64,000 nt of DNA from VXPQ01 sp965232485 (GTDB lineage Bacteria; Bacteroidota; Rhodothermia; Rhodothermales; VXPQ01): positions 2,790,001 to 2,854,000 of the forward strand of contig OZ246975.1 in the NCBI GenBank assembly GCA_965232485.1, read 5' to 3'. The notes beneath the pieces were generated by a model, which saw nothing but the letters and a program-made list of their open reading frames with translations, had not been told where the DNA came from and did not search any database. Below are positions 44,759 to 54,983 of this stretch, piece by piece. A program made the translations under genes and the position numbers. Position 1 is the first letter of the stretch; each line of letters opens with the position of its first letter.

Positions 44759-45889
44759 TCAGGGCAGGTATATGCGCGGCGCGCAAGCAGGCACGCCCGT
44801 CAGTATTTCGTGCGGAATGGTTTCGTTCCATGCGGCCAGGTCTGCTGCGTCGGGTCCGTCCCCGGCCACATTTTCCTCTGCCCCGAAGAGCAGTACGTCG
44901 TCGCCCGCGGCGATGCGGAGCGTCGGCCCCGCATCGACCATGAACATGTTCATGCACACCGCGCCGACCACCGGATATCTTTCTCCCCGAATGGCTGCGA
45001 AGGCCCGGTTTCCCAGCCTTCTCGGGTAACCGTCCGCATAGCCCGCCCCGACGGTTGCGATGAAGGTAGCGCGGTCCGAAGTCCATGTACGCCCATAGGA
45101 TATGCTTGTGCCCGCCGCGACTTTTTTCAAGTGCGTAACCTTCGACCAGAGCGACATCGCGGGCTCCAGGCCGTAGTCTTCGTCGAATCCGGCGTATCCG
45201 TAGATCCCGATTCCCGTGCGCGCCAGGGACCGGTCCCAGGACATGGCTTCGGGAAACCGGAGGACGCTGCCCGTGGCCGTGGCGTGTATGGTTTCGGCGG
45301 CGTCTCCAACTTCCGCCACGATGCGGTCGAAGCGCTCCAGTTGCCGGTATGCGAATGCGGCGTCGCTGTACGCAGTGGCCAGGTGCGTCCACAGGCCGGC
45401 AATGCGTACGCGCGAGGCCCGATCAAGACGGGTTACGATGCGTTCGACGCGCTCGGGGGTTATTCCGATGCGGCCCATTCCGGTATCTGCCTTGACATGT
45501 ACGCGAAACGGGCGGTCGGCGCAGGCCAGGATAGCGTCGGCGCTTTCCGCAGAGGAAACCGTAACGTCGATCGCATGGTCGGATGCGGCGCGCAGACATT
45601 CGGGCGTCGCCGCCGTAAGGACGAGTATGCGCGCTTCGACGCCGCCCTTGCGCAACCACAGCGCCTCGTCCATAGCGGCTACGCCAAACCAGCGCACGCC
45701 CTCTTCTTCCAGCGCATGCGCGGCCTTCAGGGCGCCATGGCCGTAGGCGTCGGATTTGACGATGGCCATCAGCGGGGCGTTTCCGGCGTATTTGCGCAGG
45801 GTCGCTGCGTTGCGGCCCAGCCTGTCCAGGCGGACGCAGGCTCGGGTTTGCCCAGGGAGTTGGGTAGCGGAAGATGGATTCCGGGACAT
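44759..45889 (-). CDS. alr: Alanine racemase
   Basis: A 376-residue PLP enzyme. The cofactor Lys is in MAIVKSDAYGHGA (Lys45); VKADTGMGRIGITPE, ARTGIGIYGY and the catalytic Tyr region FIATVGAGYADGYPR follow, with VVGAVCMNMFMVD near the end. It interconverts L- and D-alanine for peptidoglycan. It is divergent from the DPP-IV-like gene, with about 225 bp between; ddl lies 4 kb away on the opposite strand. Confidence 0.95.
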   Translation of the reverse strand: MSRNPSSATQLPGQTRACVRLDRLGRNAATLRKYAGNAPLMAIVKSDAYGHGALKAAHALEEEGVRWFGVAAMDEALWLRKGGVEARILVLTAATPECLRAASDHAIDVTVSSAESADAILACADRPFRVHVKADTGMGRIGITPERVERIVTRLDRASRVRIAGLWTHLATAYSDAAFAYRQLERFDRIVAEVGDAAETIHATATGSVLRFPEAMSWDRSLARTGIGIYGYAGFDEDYGLEPAMSLWSKVTHLKKVAAGTSISYGRTWTSDRATFIATVGAGYADGYPRRLGNRAFAAIRGERYPVVGAVCMNMFMVDAGPTLRIAAGDDVLLFGAEENVAGDGPDAADLAAWNETIPHEILTGVPACAPRIYLP

Positions 45890-46115
45890 CCGCGGCTACG
45901 GCAGTGCAGGGTAGCGAGTCGAAATTTGGGGACGCGCAAGCACAATATACGACGCCATCGCGCGTCGGGCGCATATTCGGGGTCGCATTTTGGCGTTCTT
46001 GTCGATAATTTACGGGCTGCGGCGCCAAGGCGTCGCTTCTGCATGGCGAAAGGGACATATGCATGGTCCGGAGCGCCGAACGCCGTCGCGCGATTTCATC
46101 CGAACTTCGACAATC

Positions 46116-48383
46116 ATGTACAGATTCATTGCAATCGGCTTGCTGGCGGCGTTGTCGTCGCCGGCCGCCATGGCGCAGGAGGCCGACGAATCCCGCCTCA
46201 CGCTGGAAGCCATTCATGCTTCCGGCATGTTTGTTTCCGCTTCGTTCGAAGGAGGGAAATGGGCCGAAGAAGGGCCGGTCGCGACCTTTGTCGAACAGGA
46301 CGGGGACATGGCGCACCTTGTCCGCTACGACCTGGAAACGGAGCAGCGCGAACGCCTTGTGGATGGGGCGACCTTGTATGCGCCGGACGTGGAGCGGACG
46401 GTCGGGATTGACGGCTACGCCTGGAGCCCGGATGGCTCCTCCATGCTCATCTACACCGATTCGGAACGGGTGTGGAGATACGATACGAAGGGGTATTATT
46501 ATCTCTATGACTTGGAGACGCAACGCCTTGCGCCGATTGCGCGCCGCGAAGACGGGTTTCAGATGTTCGCCAAGTTCAGCCCGGACGGCCAGCGCGTGGC
46601 GTTCGTGCGGAACCGGGATTTGTTCGTGGTCGATCTGGCGGACGGGTCGGAGCGCAGGCTTACCGACGACGGAGCGCCGGGCGGGATTATCAACGGTACG
46701 TCCGATTGGGTGTACGAGGAGGAATTCGGATTGCGGGACGGATGGGCCTGGTCGCCCGACGGCGCCTGGATCGCCTACGTGCAACTCGACGAATCGAATA
46801 CGCGGGAGTTCGCCATGGCGGACTTGCGCGGACAATATCCGGAACTCGAACGGTTCAGGTACCCCAAAGCGGGCGAGGCCAACAGTGAGATCCGGGTTGG
46901 CTTAGTGGATGTTGCATCCGGGACGCGGCGGTTTTTCGATGCGGGAACGTGGCGCGCCGGGGGCGACGACGCGGAATATATCCCCAGCCTCGGCTGGACT
47001 CCCGAGGAAGACGGCGCATCGTACGTATGGTTTTTCCGCCTTAATCGGGCGCAGGATCGGGTGGACGTGCTCTACGGCTCCCCGGAGGATATGTCGGTTC
47101 GCCTCGCGTTGCGCGAGGAAAACGATACATGGATCGACGTGGAGACCAGTTTCGGCGATCTCGCCGGAGGAACGATTACCTACCTGAGCGACAACCGGCA
47201 TTTCGTATGGATGAGCGAACGAGACGGATATCGCCATCTGTATCTTTATGAAAATGACGGGACGCTGGTCCGGCAGTTGACGAAAGGGGACTGGAACGTG
47301 ACGGATTTTCACGGCGTCGATCTCGACCGGGACGCGATATACGTTACGGCCACGGAAGCATCCCCGATGGAGCGCCACCTGTACAGGCTTTCGTTCGAGG
47401 ATTCCGATGTGCCTCCGGTCCGAATCACGGAGCGGGCGGGTAGCCACGACATCGATATGTCCCCGGATCTGCGATACTACATCGACCGGTTCACCGATGC
47501 GCAAACGCCCCTCGTCGCCACGCTTTGCAAGGCCGACGGCGCGCAGGTCAAGGCGCTTGAGGACAATGCCGCCTTGCGGGAGCGGCTGGCTGCGTACGAT
47601 TTGCCGACGCCCGAATTCGTCGAGGCGCCGGGGGCGGACGGAACCCTGCTGAACGCCTGGATGCTCAAGCCCTCGGATTTCGATCCGTCGCGGCGATATC
47701 CTCTCCTGTTGTACGCATACGGCGGCCCCGGCTCGCAGACGGTGCGCAATGCCTGGGGGGGCAACCGGTATTTATGGCATGCGTATCTTGTCGAGGAACA
47801 TGATATAATCGTCGCCAGCGTCGATAACCGTGGTACGGGCGGGCGCAGCAAGGACTTCAAAAGCGCCACCTATGAAAAACTGGGCATTCTCGAAGCAGAG
47901 GATCAAATAGCCGCTGCGCGGCATTTCAGCGCCTTGCCGTACATCGACGCCGAACGCACTGGCATGTGGGGATGGAGTTACGGCGGCTTCATGACGCTCA
48001 TGTCCCTGCTTTATAGCGATGGACCGGATACGTTCGAATTGGGCGTCTCCGTGGCGCCGGTGACGAGCTGGCGGCAGTACGACACGATTTATACCGAGCG
48101 GTATATGTCCACGCCGCAGCGCAACGAGGAAGGCTATCGGAACAGCGCGCCGATAACCTGGGCTGATCGCTTGCAGGAAACGCAACGCTTGTTGCTGATA
48201 CATGGCGATCTGGACGACAATGTGCATTTTCAGAACACGGTGCAGATGGCGGACGCATTGCAACAGGCAGGCAAGCAATTCGATCTCATGATATACCCCG
48301 GCCGGAATCATGGCATTTACGGCGGCGGCGCGCGCTTGCACCTGTACGCGCTCATTACGAACTACATCGCGGACAACCTGTAA
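46116..48383 (+). CDS. Exported S9 family dipeptidyl-peptidase IV-like protease
   Basis: A 755-residue serine peptidase. After a signal peptide (IGLLAALSSPAAMAQ) comes a DPP-IV-type propeller including the Glu motif DWVYEEEFGLRDGWAW that anchors the substrate N-terminus. Then comes the alpha/beta-hydrolase domain with nucleophile GWSYGGF, Asp in HGDLDDNVHF and His in GRNHGIYGG. It removes N-terminal dipeptides (X-Pro) from peptides in the periplasm or outside. The ATG at 46116 is chosen for the signal peptide; the longer frame would bury it. Confidence 0.95.
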   Translation: MYRFIAIGLLAALSSPAAMAQEADESRLTLEAIHASGMFVSASFEGGKWAEEGPVATFVEQDGDMAHLVRYDLETEQRERLVDGATLYAPDVERTVGIDGYAWSPDGSSMLIYTDSERVWRYDTKGYYYLYDLETQRLAPIARREDGFQMFAKFSPDGQRVAFVRNRDLFVVDLADGSERRLTDDGAPGGIINGTSDWVYEEEFGLRDGWAWSPDGAWIAYVQLDESNTREFAMADLRGQYPELERFRYPKAGEANSEIRVGLVDVASGTRRFFDAGTWRAGGDDAEYIPSLGWTPEEDGASYVWFFRLNRAQDRVDVLYGSPEDMSVRLALREENDTWIDVETSFGDLAGGTITYLSDNRHFVWMSERDGYRHLYLYENDGTLVRQLTKGDWNVTDFHGVDLDRDAIYVTATEASPMERHLYRLSFEDSDVPPVRITERAGSHDIDMSPDLRYYIDRFTDAQTPLVATLCKADGAQVKALEDNAALRERLAAYDLPTPEFVEAPGADGTLLNAWMLKPSDFDPSRRYPLLLYAYGGPGSQTVRNAWGGNRYLWHAYLVEEHDIIVASVDNRGTGGRSKDFKSATYEKLGILEAEDQIAAARHFSALPYIDAERTGMWGWSYGGFMTLMSLLYSDGPDTFELGVSVAPVTSWRQYDTIYTERYMSTPQRNEEGYRNSAPITWADRLQETQRLLLIHGDLDDNVHFQNTVQMADALQQAGKQFDLMIYPGRNHGIYGGGARLHLYALITNYIADNL

Positions 48384-48393
48384 CACGCCCCGC

Positions 48394-49689
48394 ATGACGA
48401 CGCCCGATATTCTTTTCAAGGGAGGCGCTTTGCTCGATCCGGCGTCCGGGTCGCAGGAAGCGGCCGACGTATTGGTCAGGGATGGCCGCATCGCATCCAT
48501 CGGCGCGGACATTGCCGCGGACGGCGTTCCCGTCTATGACTGTTCCGGCAAATTCCTCTCGCCGGGCTGGATGGACATGCACGTCCATTTTCGCGAGCCC
48601 GGCTACGAGCACAAAGAGACGATCGAAACGGGATGCCGGGCCGCGGCGGCGGGCGGCTTTACTGCGGTGGCCTGCATGCCCAATACCTCGCCTCCCATCC
48701 ACACCCGCGACGTCGTGGAGTTCGTTATCGAGCGGGCGGCGGCGACGCCGGTGGACGTGCATCCCATCGCCTGCGTGTCGAAAGGGCGCAAGGGAGAGAC
48801 GCTGACCGAAATGGGCGACCTGGTCGATGGCGGGGCCGTGGCGTTCAGCGACGACGGGTCGCCGGTGCAGCACGCCGGATTGATGCGTCGCGCCCTTGAA
48901 TACAGCGCGGCGTTCGGGAAGCCGATCATCAATCATATGGAAGACCTGACGCTGAATGCGGACGGGCATATGCACGAGGGCGTCGTGGCGACCCGGCTTG
49001 GCGTGCCCGGCATTCCGGGCCTGGCCGAAGAGGTGATGATTGCCCGCGACATTCTGCTGGCCGGGTTTACCGGCGGCCATGTCCATGTGGCGCATATTTC
49101 CACGGCGCAGGCTGTCGATCTCGTGCGACAGGCCAAGGCGCAGGGCGTCAGGATTACCGCAGAAGTGTGTGCGCACCACCTCGCCCTCACCGACGAAGCG
49201 GTCGAGTCCACCGGTTTCAGCGCGGACGTGAAGATGCATCCCCCGCTGCGTCCGGCGGCGGATGTGGCCGCGCTCAAGGAAGGGCTGCGGGATGGCGCGA
49301 TCGATGCGTTGTGCACGGACCATGCGCCGCATGCCCCTTTCGAGAAGGAAGTGGAATTTCTCGCCGCCCCGTTCGGCATTATCGGCCTCGAAACGGCTTG
49401 GGGCCTGATCGGACGGGAACTCATTGCGCCGGGCGTATTGAGCGTGGCCGAAGCCGTGCGGAAGATCACGGAGGTTCCCCGGCGCATCCTGGGACTTCCC
49501 GTTCCCGTCGTCGCCGAAGGGGAGGCCGCCAACCTGACCGTGTTCGACGCCGCGACCCGATGGGTCTTCGAGTCGAAGCATATCCGGTCGAAAAGCCGCA
49601 ACACCCCGTTTACGGGCGCCGAAATGGTGGGCCGCCCCTGGGCCATCTACCATAAAAAGCAGTTCGCGCCCACGGACGCTGCTGCGTAA
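48394..49689 (+). CDS. pyrC: Dihydroorotase (or closely related amidohydrolase)
   Basis: A 431-residue class I dihydroorotase. Metal motif DMHVHFREPGYEHKET; HPIACVSKGRKGETL for the bridging region; INHMEDL, HVHVAHISTAQAV and CTDHAPHAPFEKE with the catalytic Asp. C-terminal PWAIYHKKQ closes the fold. It catalyses ring closure of carbamoyl-aspartate in pyrimidine synthesis. The start at 48394 is fixed by TTPDILFKGG; it begins 10 bp after the peptidase stop and ends 5 bp before ddl, so the three genes are likely one transcript. Confidence 0.92.
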   Translation: MTTPDILFKGGALLDPASGSQEAADVLVRDGRIASIGADIAADGVPVYDCSGKFLSPGWMDMHVHFREPGYEHKETIETGCRAAAAGGFTAVACMPNTSPPIHTRDVVEFVIERAAATPVDVHPIACVSKGRKGETLTEMGDLVDGGAVAFSDDGSPVQHAGLMRRALEYSAAFGKPIINHMEDLTLNADGHMHEGVVATRLGVPGIPGLAEEVMIARDILLAGFTGGHVHVAHISTAQAVDLVRQAKAQGVRITAEVCAHHLALTDEAVESTGFSADVKMHPPLRPAADVAALKEGLRDGAIDALCTDHAPHAPFEKEVEFLAAPFGIIGLETAWGLIGRELIAPGVLSVAEAVRKITEVPRRILGLPVPVVAEGEAANLTVFDAATRWVFESKHIRSKSRNTPFTGAEMVGRPWAIYHKKQFAPTDAAA

Positions 49690-49694
49690 CCGGC

Positions 49695-50957
49695 ATGGAT
49701 CCGATGTCTCAAAAGATCCGGGTGGGGGTGCTTTTCGGCGGCGTTGCCCCCGAGCACGAAGTGTCCGTCATTACGGCGCAGCAGGCGATTCATGCGCTGG
49801 ATCGGACGCGGTACGAACCTGTGCCGGCGTACATCGCCAAGGACGGCGCCTGGTTCGTGGGGGATATGCTGGAGGATGTCGAGGCGTTTCGGGACCTCGA
49901 CCGCATCCGCCGCGAGGCGATTCGGGTTCATCCCGTTCCGGGCGATGCGCATACGTTGTCGCTGGTCGAGCAAAAGCGAGGCGGGTTGTTCGCCCGGCGC
50001 CCAGGCGTCTGGCGGATCGACGTAGCGTTGCTGGCCTTGCACGGCGGGTCCGGAGAGGATGGGGGCGTACAGGGATTTCTGGAAATGTGCAACGTACCCT
50101 ACACCGGCAGCGGGGTCGCCGGGTCGGCCATTGGCATGGACAAGGCGCTGTCCAAATATTTGTGCCGGGACCGGGGCATTCCCGTGGTGGATTTTCTGGT
50201 TGCGCGCGAATCGGACTGGGCGGACCGGGAGGAGGCCTGGCTGGATTCCTGCGAGCGGGAACTGGGGTATCCCGTCGTGGTCAAGCCGGCCCGCCTCGGG
50301 TCTTCCATCGGGATTGCGAAGGCGGCGGATCGGGAGGCGCTGGACCGGGCCATCGAAGATGCTTTTCGATACGACGGAAAACTCGTAGTGGAGCGCGCCG
50401 TGCAGCCCTTGAAGGAAATCAATTGCGCGGTGCTTGGCGGGGAGGAACAGGCGATTGCAAGCGTACTGGAGCAACCCGTGCAGATGGACCGGGAGGCGTT
50501 GCTCACATTCCGGGACAAGTATATGCGCGGGGGGAGCGGGCAGGGCGCGCCAAAGCAGGGGTTGCGAGGCGCCAAACAACCGGAAGCGGAGCGCGGCATG
50601 GCGTCCCTGAGCCGCCTCGTCCCGGCGCCGCTCGACGAAAAAACCGCCGAACGCATTCGCGCGCTGGCGCTCAAAGCGTTTCGTACGTTCGAGTGCGCAG
50701 GCGTCGCCCGCCTCGATTTTATGATCGACGAAAGCAGCGGCGCGGTGTATTTCAACGAAATCAACACAATTCCCGGATCGTTTTCCTTTTATCTTTGGGA
50801 GGCCACGGGCATTTCCTTCGGCGAACTGGCGCATCGGATGATCGAGGCGGCGTTCGAGCGGCGCCGCGCCCGCAGCCGACGCATTCGCACATACGACGTA
50901 AATCTGCTTTCCGAAACCGGCTTGCGCGGAATCAAGGGGAGCAAGGCCGAATCCTGA
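49695..50957 (+). CDS. ddl: D-alanine--D-alanine ligase
   Basis: A 420-residue ATP-grasp ligase. The N-terminal GVLFGGVAPEHEVSVITAQQ, LLALHGGSGEDGGVQGFLEM and PYTGSGVAGSAIGMDK are diagnostic; PVVVKPARLGSSIGIAKA binds ATP and AVYFNEINTIPGSFSFYLWE binds metal and product. It joins two D-Ala for peptidoglycan, fitting alr nearby. The C-terminal insert (KYMRGGSGQGAPKQGLRGAK, about residues 275-300) replaces the usual KY...Y loop and is somewhat longer than normal. Confidence 0.95.
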   Translation: MDPMSQKIRVGVLFGGVAPEHEVSVITAQQAIHALDRTRYEPVPAYIAKDGAWFVGDMLEDVEAFRDLDRIRREAIRVHPVPGDAHTLSLVEQKRGGLFARRPGVWRIDVALLALHGGSGEDGGVQGFLEMCNVPYTGSGVAGSAIGMDKALSKYLCRDRGIPVVDFLVARESDWADREEAWLDSCERELGYPVVVKPARLGSSIGIAKAADREALDRAIEDAFRYDGKLVVERAVQPLKEINCAVLGGEEQAIASVLEQPVQMDREALLTFRDKYMRGGSGQGAPKQGLRGAKQPEAERGMASLSRLVPAPLDEKTAERIRALALKAFRTFECAGVARLDFMIDESSGAVYFNEINTIPGSFSFYLWEATGISFGELAHRMIEAAFERRRARSRRIRTYDVNLLSETGLRGIKGSKAES

Positions 50958-51015
50958 CGAAATTGCAATCCATTGTACGTACATCGCATAGACATTGTCC
51001 TCGCATTGTAACGAC

Positions 51016-52101
51016 ATGCTAACGCAAGGCGCGCCCGCCGACATCCTCGCTCTTGTCGCAAAACACGACCGTTTGTTTTTGACGAGCCACGTTCGTCCGG
51101 ACGGCGATGCGCTTGGGTCGGAAGTGGCTTTTGCGGCGTTTCTCGAAAAACTGGGCAAGCAGGTCACCGTGCTTAATAGCGATCCGCCTCCGGCCAACCT
51201 GGAATGGTTGCCCGGCATACGGGACGCGCGCGTTTTCGACGGGTCCCTGGCGCAGCGGCAATGCATCGACGAGGCGGGGGCGGCGTTCGTGCTGGATACG
51301 AACGCGGAGCATCGGCTGGGCGAACTGGCTGGCCCGGTTCGCGGAGCGCGCGGCGCAAAGGCGTTGATCGACCATCATACCCACCCGGAAGGCTGGTTCG
51401 ACGCGCGGTACGTATCCGTGCCTGCTTCGTCCACCGGCGAACTCATCTATGAAATCATCGCCGCGCACGACCCCGACCTGATCGACGCTCGCATCGCTAC
51501 GGCGCTCTACGTGGCGATCATGACGGATACCGGGTCGTTCCGTTATCAGGGCGTCACCCCGAGGTTGCACCGCATCGTGGCGGATATTCTGGAGCGCGGG
51601 GCGATCGTCCCCGGAGAAGTGCACGCAGCCATTTTCGACCATCGTCCCATGGAGGGGCTGCGTTTGCTTGGGCAGGCGCTTGAAACCGTGCGGTTGCATT
51701 GCGGCGGGCGGGTCGCCTCCGTCACCGTAACCCCCCGCATGCTGGAGGATACCGGGGCAAGCAGCGAGGAAACGGACGGCTTCGTCAATTACGCCTTGTC
51801 CATGGATGGCGTGGCGGCTGCCTTGCTGTTTCTGGAAACCGCCAAGGGTACGAAGGTAAGTTTTCGCTCCCGGGGAGATATTCCGGTCGACGCCTGGGCG
51901 CGCGCCTTCGGGGGCGGCGGACACAAGAATGCATCCGGGGCGTTTCTGTTCGAGCCGCTGGAGAACGTTTTCGGCAAGGTTCTGCGCGCCGCGCCGCGGT
52001 ATGTGGGCGTTTCCGGGTCCGGCGAGGAGGACAGCCTGCCGGGCGAGGAAAACGATCCGGGTTTCGCCGCGTTTTCCGGAACGAGATTCGCCAAACGGTA
52101 A
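51016..52101 (+). CDS. DHH-family phosphoesterase (NrnA-like oligoribonuclease/pAp phosphatase)
   Basis: A 361-residue DHH/DHHA1 protein. The metal motifs are SHVRPDGDALGSEVA, VLDTNAEHRLG and LIDHHTHPEG, followed by AIMTDTGSFRYQGVTP. The DHHA1 domain ends with FGGGGHKNASGAFLFE. NrnA proteins degrade 2-5 nt RNAs and dephosphorylate pAp. The ATG at 51016 is chosen; a start seven codons upstream is possible. The last 40 residues are acidic and may be disordered. Confidence 0.92.
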   Translation: MLTQGAPADILALVAKHDRLFLTSHVRPDGDALGSEVAFAAFLEKLGKQVTVLNSDPPPANLEWLPGIRDARVFDGSLAQRQCIDEAGAAFVLDTNAEHRLGELAGPVRGARGAKALIDHHTHPEGWFDARYVSVPASSTGELIYEIIAAHDPDLIDARIATALYVAIMTDTGSFRYQGVTPRLHRIVADILERGAIVPGEVHAAIFDHRPMEGLRLLGQALETVRLHCGGRVASVTVTPRMLEDTGASSEETDGFVNYALSMDGVAAALLFLETAKGTKVSFRSRGDIPVDAWARAFGGGGHKNASGAFLFEPLENVFGKVLRAAPRYVGVSGSGEEDSLPGEENDPGFAAFSGTRFAKR

Positions 52102-52390
52102 TCGGGGTTTTTTGCCGGCGGTTCGGGCGTGGACGCCTTGCGCAGCCTGCGGCGCGTTTCCGACCGCATCCGGCTTGTCCTGCGGAGGGTGGCGTTCGGC
52201 GCGGCGGGCTTGCCCATAGTATTCCGGCTGCGATCCTTCGCCTGGCGCTTGCCTCAAGGTACGGCTGCCCGTGCGATTCCTCGTTGTTTGGCGTATTAAC
52301 GACCCCGAAAAGGAACCTTGTTGCCCGATGGGGTTTCTCTCTGGAGAATCCTTCCAGAGGGGATTTACTCACTCGACGACAATAAGGCTT

Positions 52391-53902
52391 ATGTTTTCTG
52401 TAGATGTTTCCGCCGCGACCGCTTCGCTTGCGGAGATGGACGTGGATTTGCTGATCGCGCCGGTCCGCGAGGATCGCGTCGCTGCCCGCCTCGACGAGCT
52501 GGCTTCGATATGGGGCGATTCGGTGCGCGTCGCAGCGCCGGATTTCGATGGGTCGGCAGACGCCGCCGTGCTCCTGTACCCGTCCTCCGGCAAGGCCGAA
52601 CGGCTGGCCCTGGTTGGCCTGGGGCCGTCCGCGAAGGCGGGGCTGGAGTCGCTGCGCCGGGCCGCCGCCGCCGGGGAGCGCCTCGCCGCGAAGTACGGCG
52701 TCGCCTCGGTGGGCCTCGCGCTCCCGCCGGACGGCAAGGAGGATGCGCGCTCCGCCGCGCAGGCGCTCGTGGAGGGATATATGCTGTCCGCCTATCGTTT
52801 TGCCCGGTACAAGACCGCTCCCGCGAAAAAGGAAGCCCCCGCGCTGGAGCGCATCGTGGCGCATGCGAACGGCGGGGATGCGGAAGAGGCGCTCAGGGGC
52901 GCGGAGCGCGGCCGCATCTTGGCGGCGTCCGTGGCGGCGGCCCGCGATTTAGTGAATATCTCGCCGGACGAAAAGCCTGCCCCGATTTTTGGCCGCATGA
53001 TTGCGGACCTGGGGCGGAAACACGGCTTTTCCGTGGAAGTCTGGGACAAGGCCCGCATCGAGCAGGAAGGCATGGGGGGCTTGCTGGCGGTGAACCGGGG
53101 CAGTCAGGAGCCGCCGACCTTCGCCGTCATGACCTGGAATCCGGATCATGCGCCGGACGAGCCGCCCATCGTGCTCGTGGGCAAGGGCGTCATGTTCGAT
53201 ACGGGCGGGCTTTCGCTCAAGCCCACGGAAAACTCCATGGACCATATGAAGGCCGACATGGCGGGCGCGGCGGCGGTCGTGGGCGCCATGACGGCCTTGG
53301 CCCGCCTCGATTTTCCCCGGCGCGTGGCGGCGCTGGTCCCCGCCACCGACAACCGCCCCGGCGAGGATGCGTACGTGCCCGGGGACGTCGTCCGGATGCA
53401 TTCCGGCAAGACGGTCGAGGTGTTGAACACCGATGCCGAGGGCCGCATGATTCTCGCCGATGCGCTTTCCTGGGCGTCCACGTACGACCCCTCGCTGGTG
53501 ATCGAGTTATCTACCCTGACGGGCGCCCAGGTGGTCGCGCTCGGCTCCGAGGTGGCCGCCGTCATGACGAACGACGGCCCCGGCTCGGAAACCCGGCTCC
53601 AGGCCATGGAAGAGGCGGGCCGGCGGACCGGGGACCTGGTGCATCGCATGCCCATGTATCCGCATTACGGAGAGTTGATGCGGAGCGAGGTGGCGGACAT
53701 ACAAAACATCAGCAGCCGCCGGGAAGCCGGGTCCATCACCGCCGCCAAGTTTCTGGAGCATTTCGTGAATTACCCCTGGATTCATATCGATCTGGCCGGT
53801 CCGTCGTTTCTGAAGCATGCGCTGCCCTGGCGTCCGAAGGGAGGCACCGGATTCGGCGTACGCCTGCTGGTCGATTTTCTGCACGCCTACCCTTCCGCAT
53901 GA
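52391..53902 (+). CDS. pepA: Leucyl aminopeptidase (M17)
   Basis: A 503-residue M17 peptidase. The di-zinc motifs are VLVGKGVMFDTGGLSLKP, MDHMKADMAGAAAVVGAM and NTDAEGRMILADAL; LVIELSTLTGAQVVALGS and SITAAKFLEHFV complete the core. It removes N-terminal residues in the cytoplasm. The ATG at 52391 (MFSVDVSA) fits the N-terminal macro-like domain. Its leader (52102-52390) holds a hairpin CTCTGGA/TCCAGAG at 52339-52359 of uncertain meaning. pdxA starts one base after the stop. Confidence 0.95.
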   Translation: MFSVDVSAATASLAEMDVDLLIAPVREDRVAARLDELASIWGDSVRVAAPDFDGSADAAVLLYPSSGKAERLALVGLGPSAKAGLESLRRAAAAGERLAAKYGVASVGLALPPDGKEDARSAAQALVEGYMLSAYRFARYKTAPAKKEAPALERIVAHANGGDAEEALRGAERGRILAASVAAARDLVNISPDEKPAPIFGRMIADLGRKHGFSVEVWDKARIEQEGMGGLLAVNRGSQEPPTFAVMTWNPDHAPDEPPIVLVGKGVMFDTGGLSLKPTENSMDHMKADMAGAAAVVGAMTALARLDFPRRVAALVPATDNRPGEDAYVPGDVVRMHSGKTVEVLNTDAEGRMILADALSWASTYDPSLVIELSTLTGAQVVALGSEVAAVMTNDGPGSETRLQAMEEAGRRTGDLVHRMPMYPHYGELMRSEVADIQNISSRREAGSITAAKFLEHFVNYPWIHIDLAGPSFLKHALPWRPKGGTGFGVRLLVDFLHAYPSA

Positions 53903-53903
53903 C

Positions 53904-54983
53904 ATGGCCGTCGCCGCCGTTGGGCCGGACCCGGCCCCCCTGGACGTTTCGGACGACGCCGCGCAGGCGGGGGATCGTTCGCCGCCGCTTCGCATAGCGA
54001 TTACGCTGGGCGATCCCAACGGCGTCGGCCCGGAGATTGCGCTCAAAAGCGTACGGCGACTATCCGGGCTGCGGATCGCGCAGCCGGTGCTCGTGGGGTC
54101 TCCGCGGGCGCTCCGGGCGCATGCCGCCCGCATGGGAAACGCATTCCCGAATATGCGCGCGGCGACGTCCCTGCCCGACCGGATACCGTCCGGGGAATGC
54201 CTCGTGCTGCATGGACCGGAGGACGAGGCGTTCGAGCCTGCGTTCGGCAAAGTGGCCCCGGAAGCGGGCGCCCTGGCGATGCGGGCCGTCGAGCGCGCCG
54301 TGAAGTTGTGCCTGGCCGGGGAAGTGGACGCGATGGTCACCGCGCCGGTGCACAAGGAGGCCATTGCGCGGGCCGGGTATGCGCATCCGGGGCATACGGA
54401 ATTTATCGCCGGGCTTGCGGGTTGCGACCGCCACGCGATGATGATGATCGCCGACGGGCTGCGCGTGGGCCTCGCGACGGCGCACAGGCCATTGCGGGAC
54501 GTGGCGGCGGCCATTACGCAGGAAGCCGTGCGGACGACCATCCGGGTGGTCCATGCCGCGCTTCGCAGGGATTTCGGCGTAGCCCGCCCGAAAATCGCGG
54601 TGCTGGGCCTGAATCCGCATGCCGGAGAAGGAGGCGTCCTCGGGCGCGAAGAAACAAGGGCGATCAGCCCCGCTATCCGCGAGGCGCAGGCGGACGGGAT
54701 CGCGGCGTCCGGGCCGTATCCTGCGGACGGGTTCTTCGGAACAGGCGCCTGGCGTCGCTGCGACGCCGTGCTCGCCATGTACCACGATCAGGGGCTTGCG
54801 CCGTTCAAAACCCTTGCTTTCGGGCGGGGGGTCAACTATACCGCGGGTCTGCCCATCGTGCGCACTTCCCCGGATCATGGAACCGCATTCGATATTGCGG
54901 GTCAAGGAAGGGCGCAATCGGAGAGCATGTCGAACGCCATCCGTCTTGCCGTCGATATTGCGCGTCGCCGGAGCAGGTCATGA
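53904..54983 (+). CDS. pdxA: 4-hydroxythreonine-4-phosphate dehydrogenase
   Basis: A 359-residue PdxA. Characteristic blocks are ITLGDPNGVGPEIALKS, VTAPVHKEAI, YAHPGHTEFIAGLAG, KIAVLGLNPHAGEGG, AMYHDQGLAPFKTLAF and VRTSPDHGTAFDIAGQG, including the metal-binding His residues. It oxidises 4-phosphohydroxy-L-threonine for pyridoxal phosphate synthesis. A non-conserved 28-residue leader (MAVAAVGPDP) precedes the fold. Its TGA overlaps the ATG of the ftsE-like gene. Confidence 0.95.
   Translation: MAVAAVGPDPAPLDVSDDAAQAGDRSPPLRIAITLGDPNGVGPEIALKSVRRLSGLRIAQPVLVGSPRALRAHAARMGNAFPNMRAATSLPDRIPSGECLVLHGPEDEAFEPAFGKVAPEAGALAMRAVERAVKLCLAGEVDAMVTAPVHKEAIARAGYAHPGHTEFIAGLAGCDRHAMMMIADGLRVGLATAHRPLRDVAAAITQEAVRTTIRVVHAALRRDFGVARPKIAVLGLNPHAGEGGVLGREETRAISPAIREAQADGIAASGPYPADGFFGTGAWRRCDAVLAMYHDQGLAPFKTLAFGRGVNYTAGLPIVRTSPDHGTAFDIAGQGRAQSESMSNAIRLAVDIARRRSRS

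Noticed and set aside
52339..52359. Hairpin CTCTGGA/TCCAGAG before pepA considered as a riboswitch or attenuator.
   Set aside because: The stem is short, no terminator U-run or alternative pairing is visible and no known aptamer pattern is recognised; mentioned only in the pepA entry.
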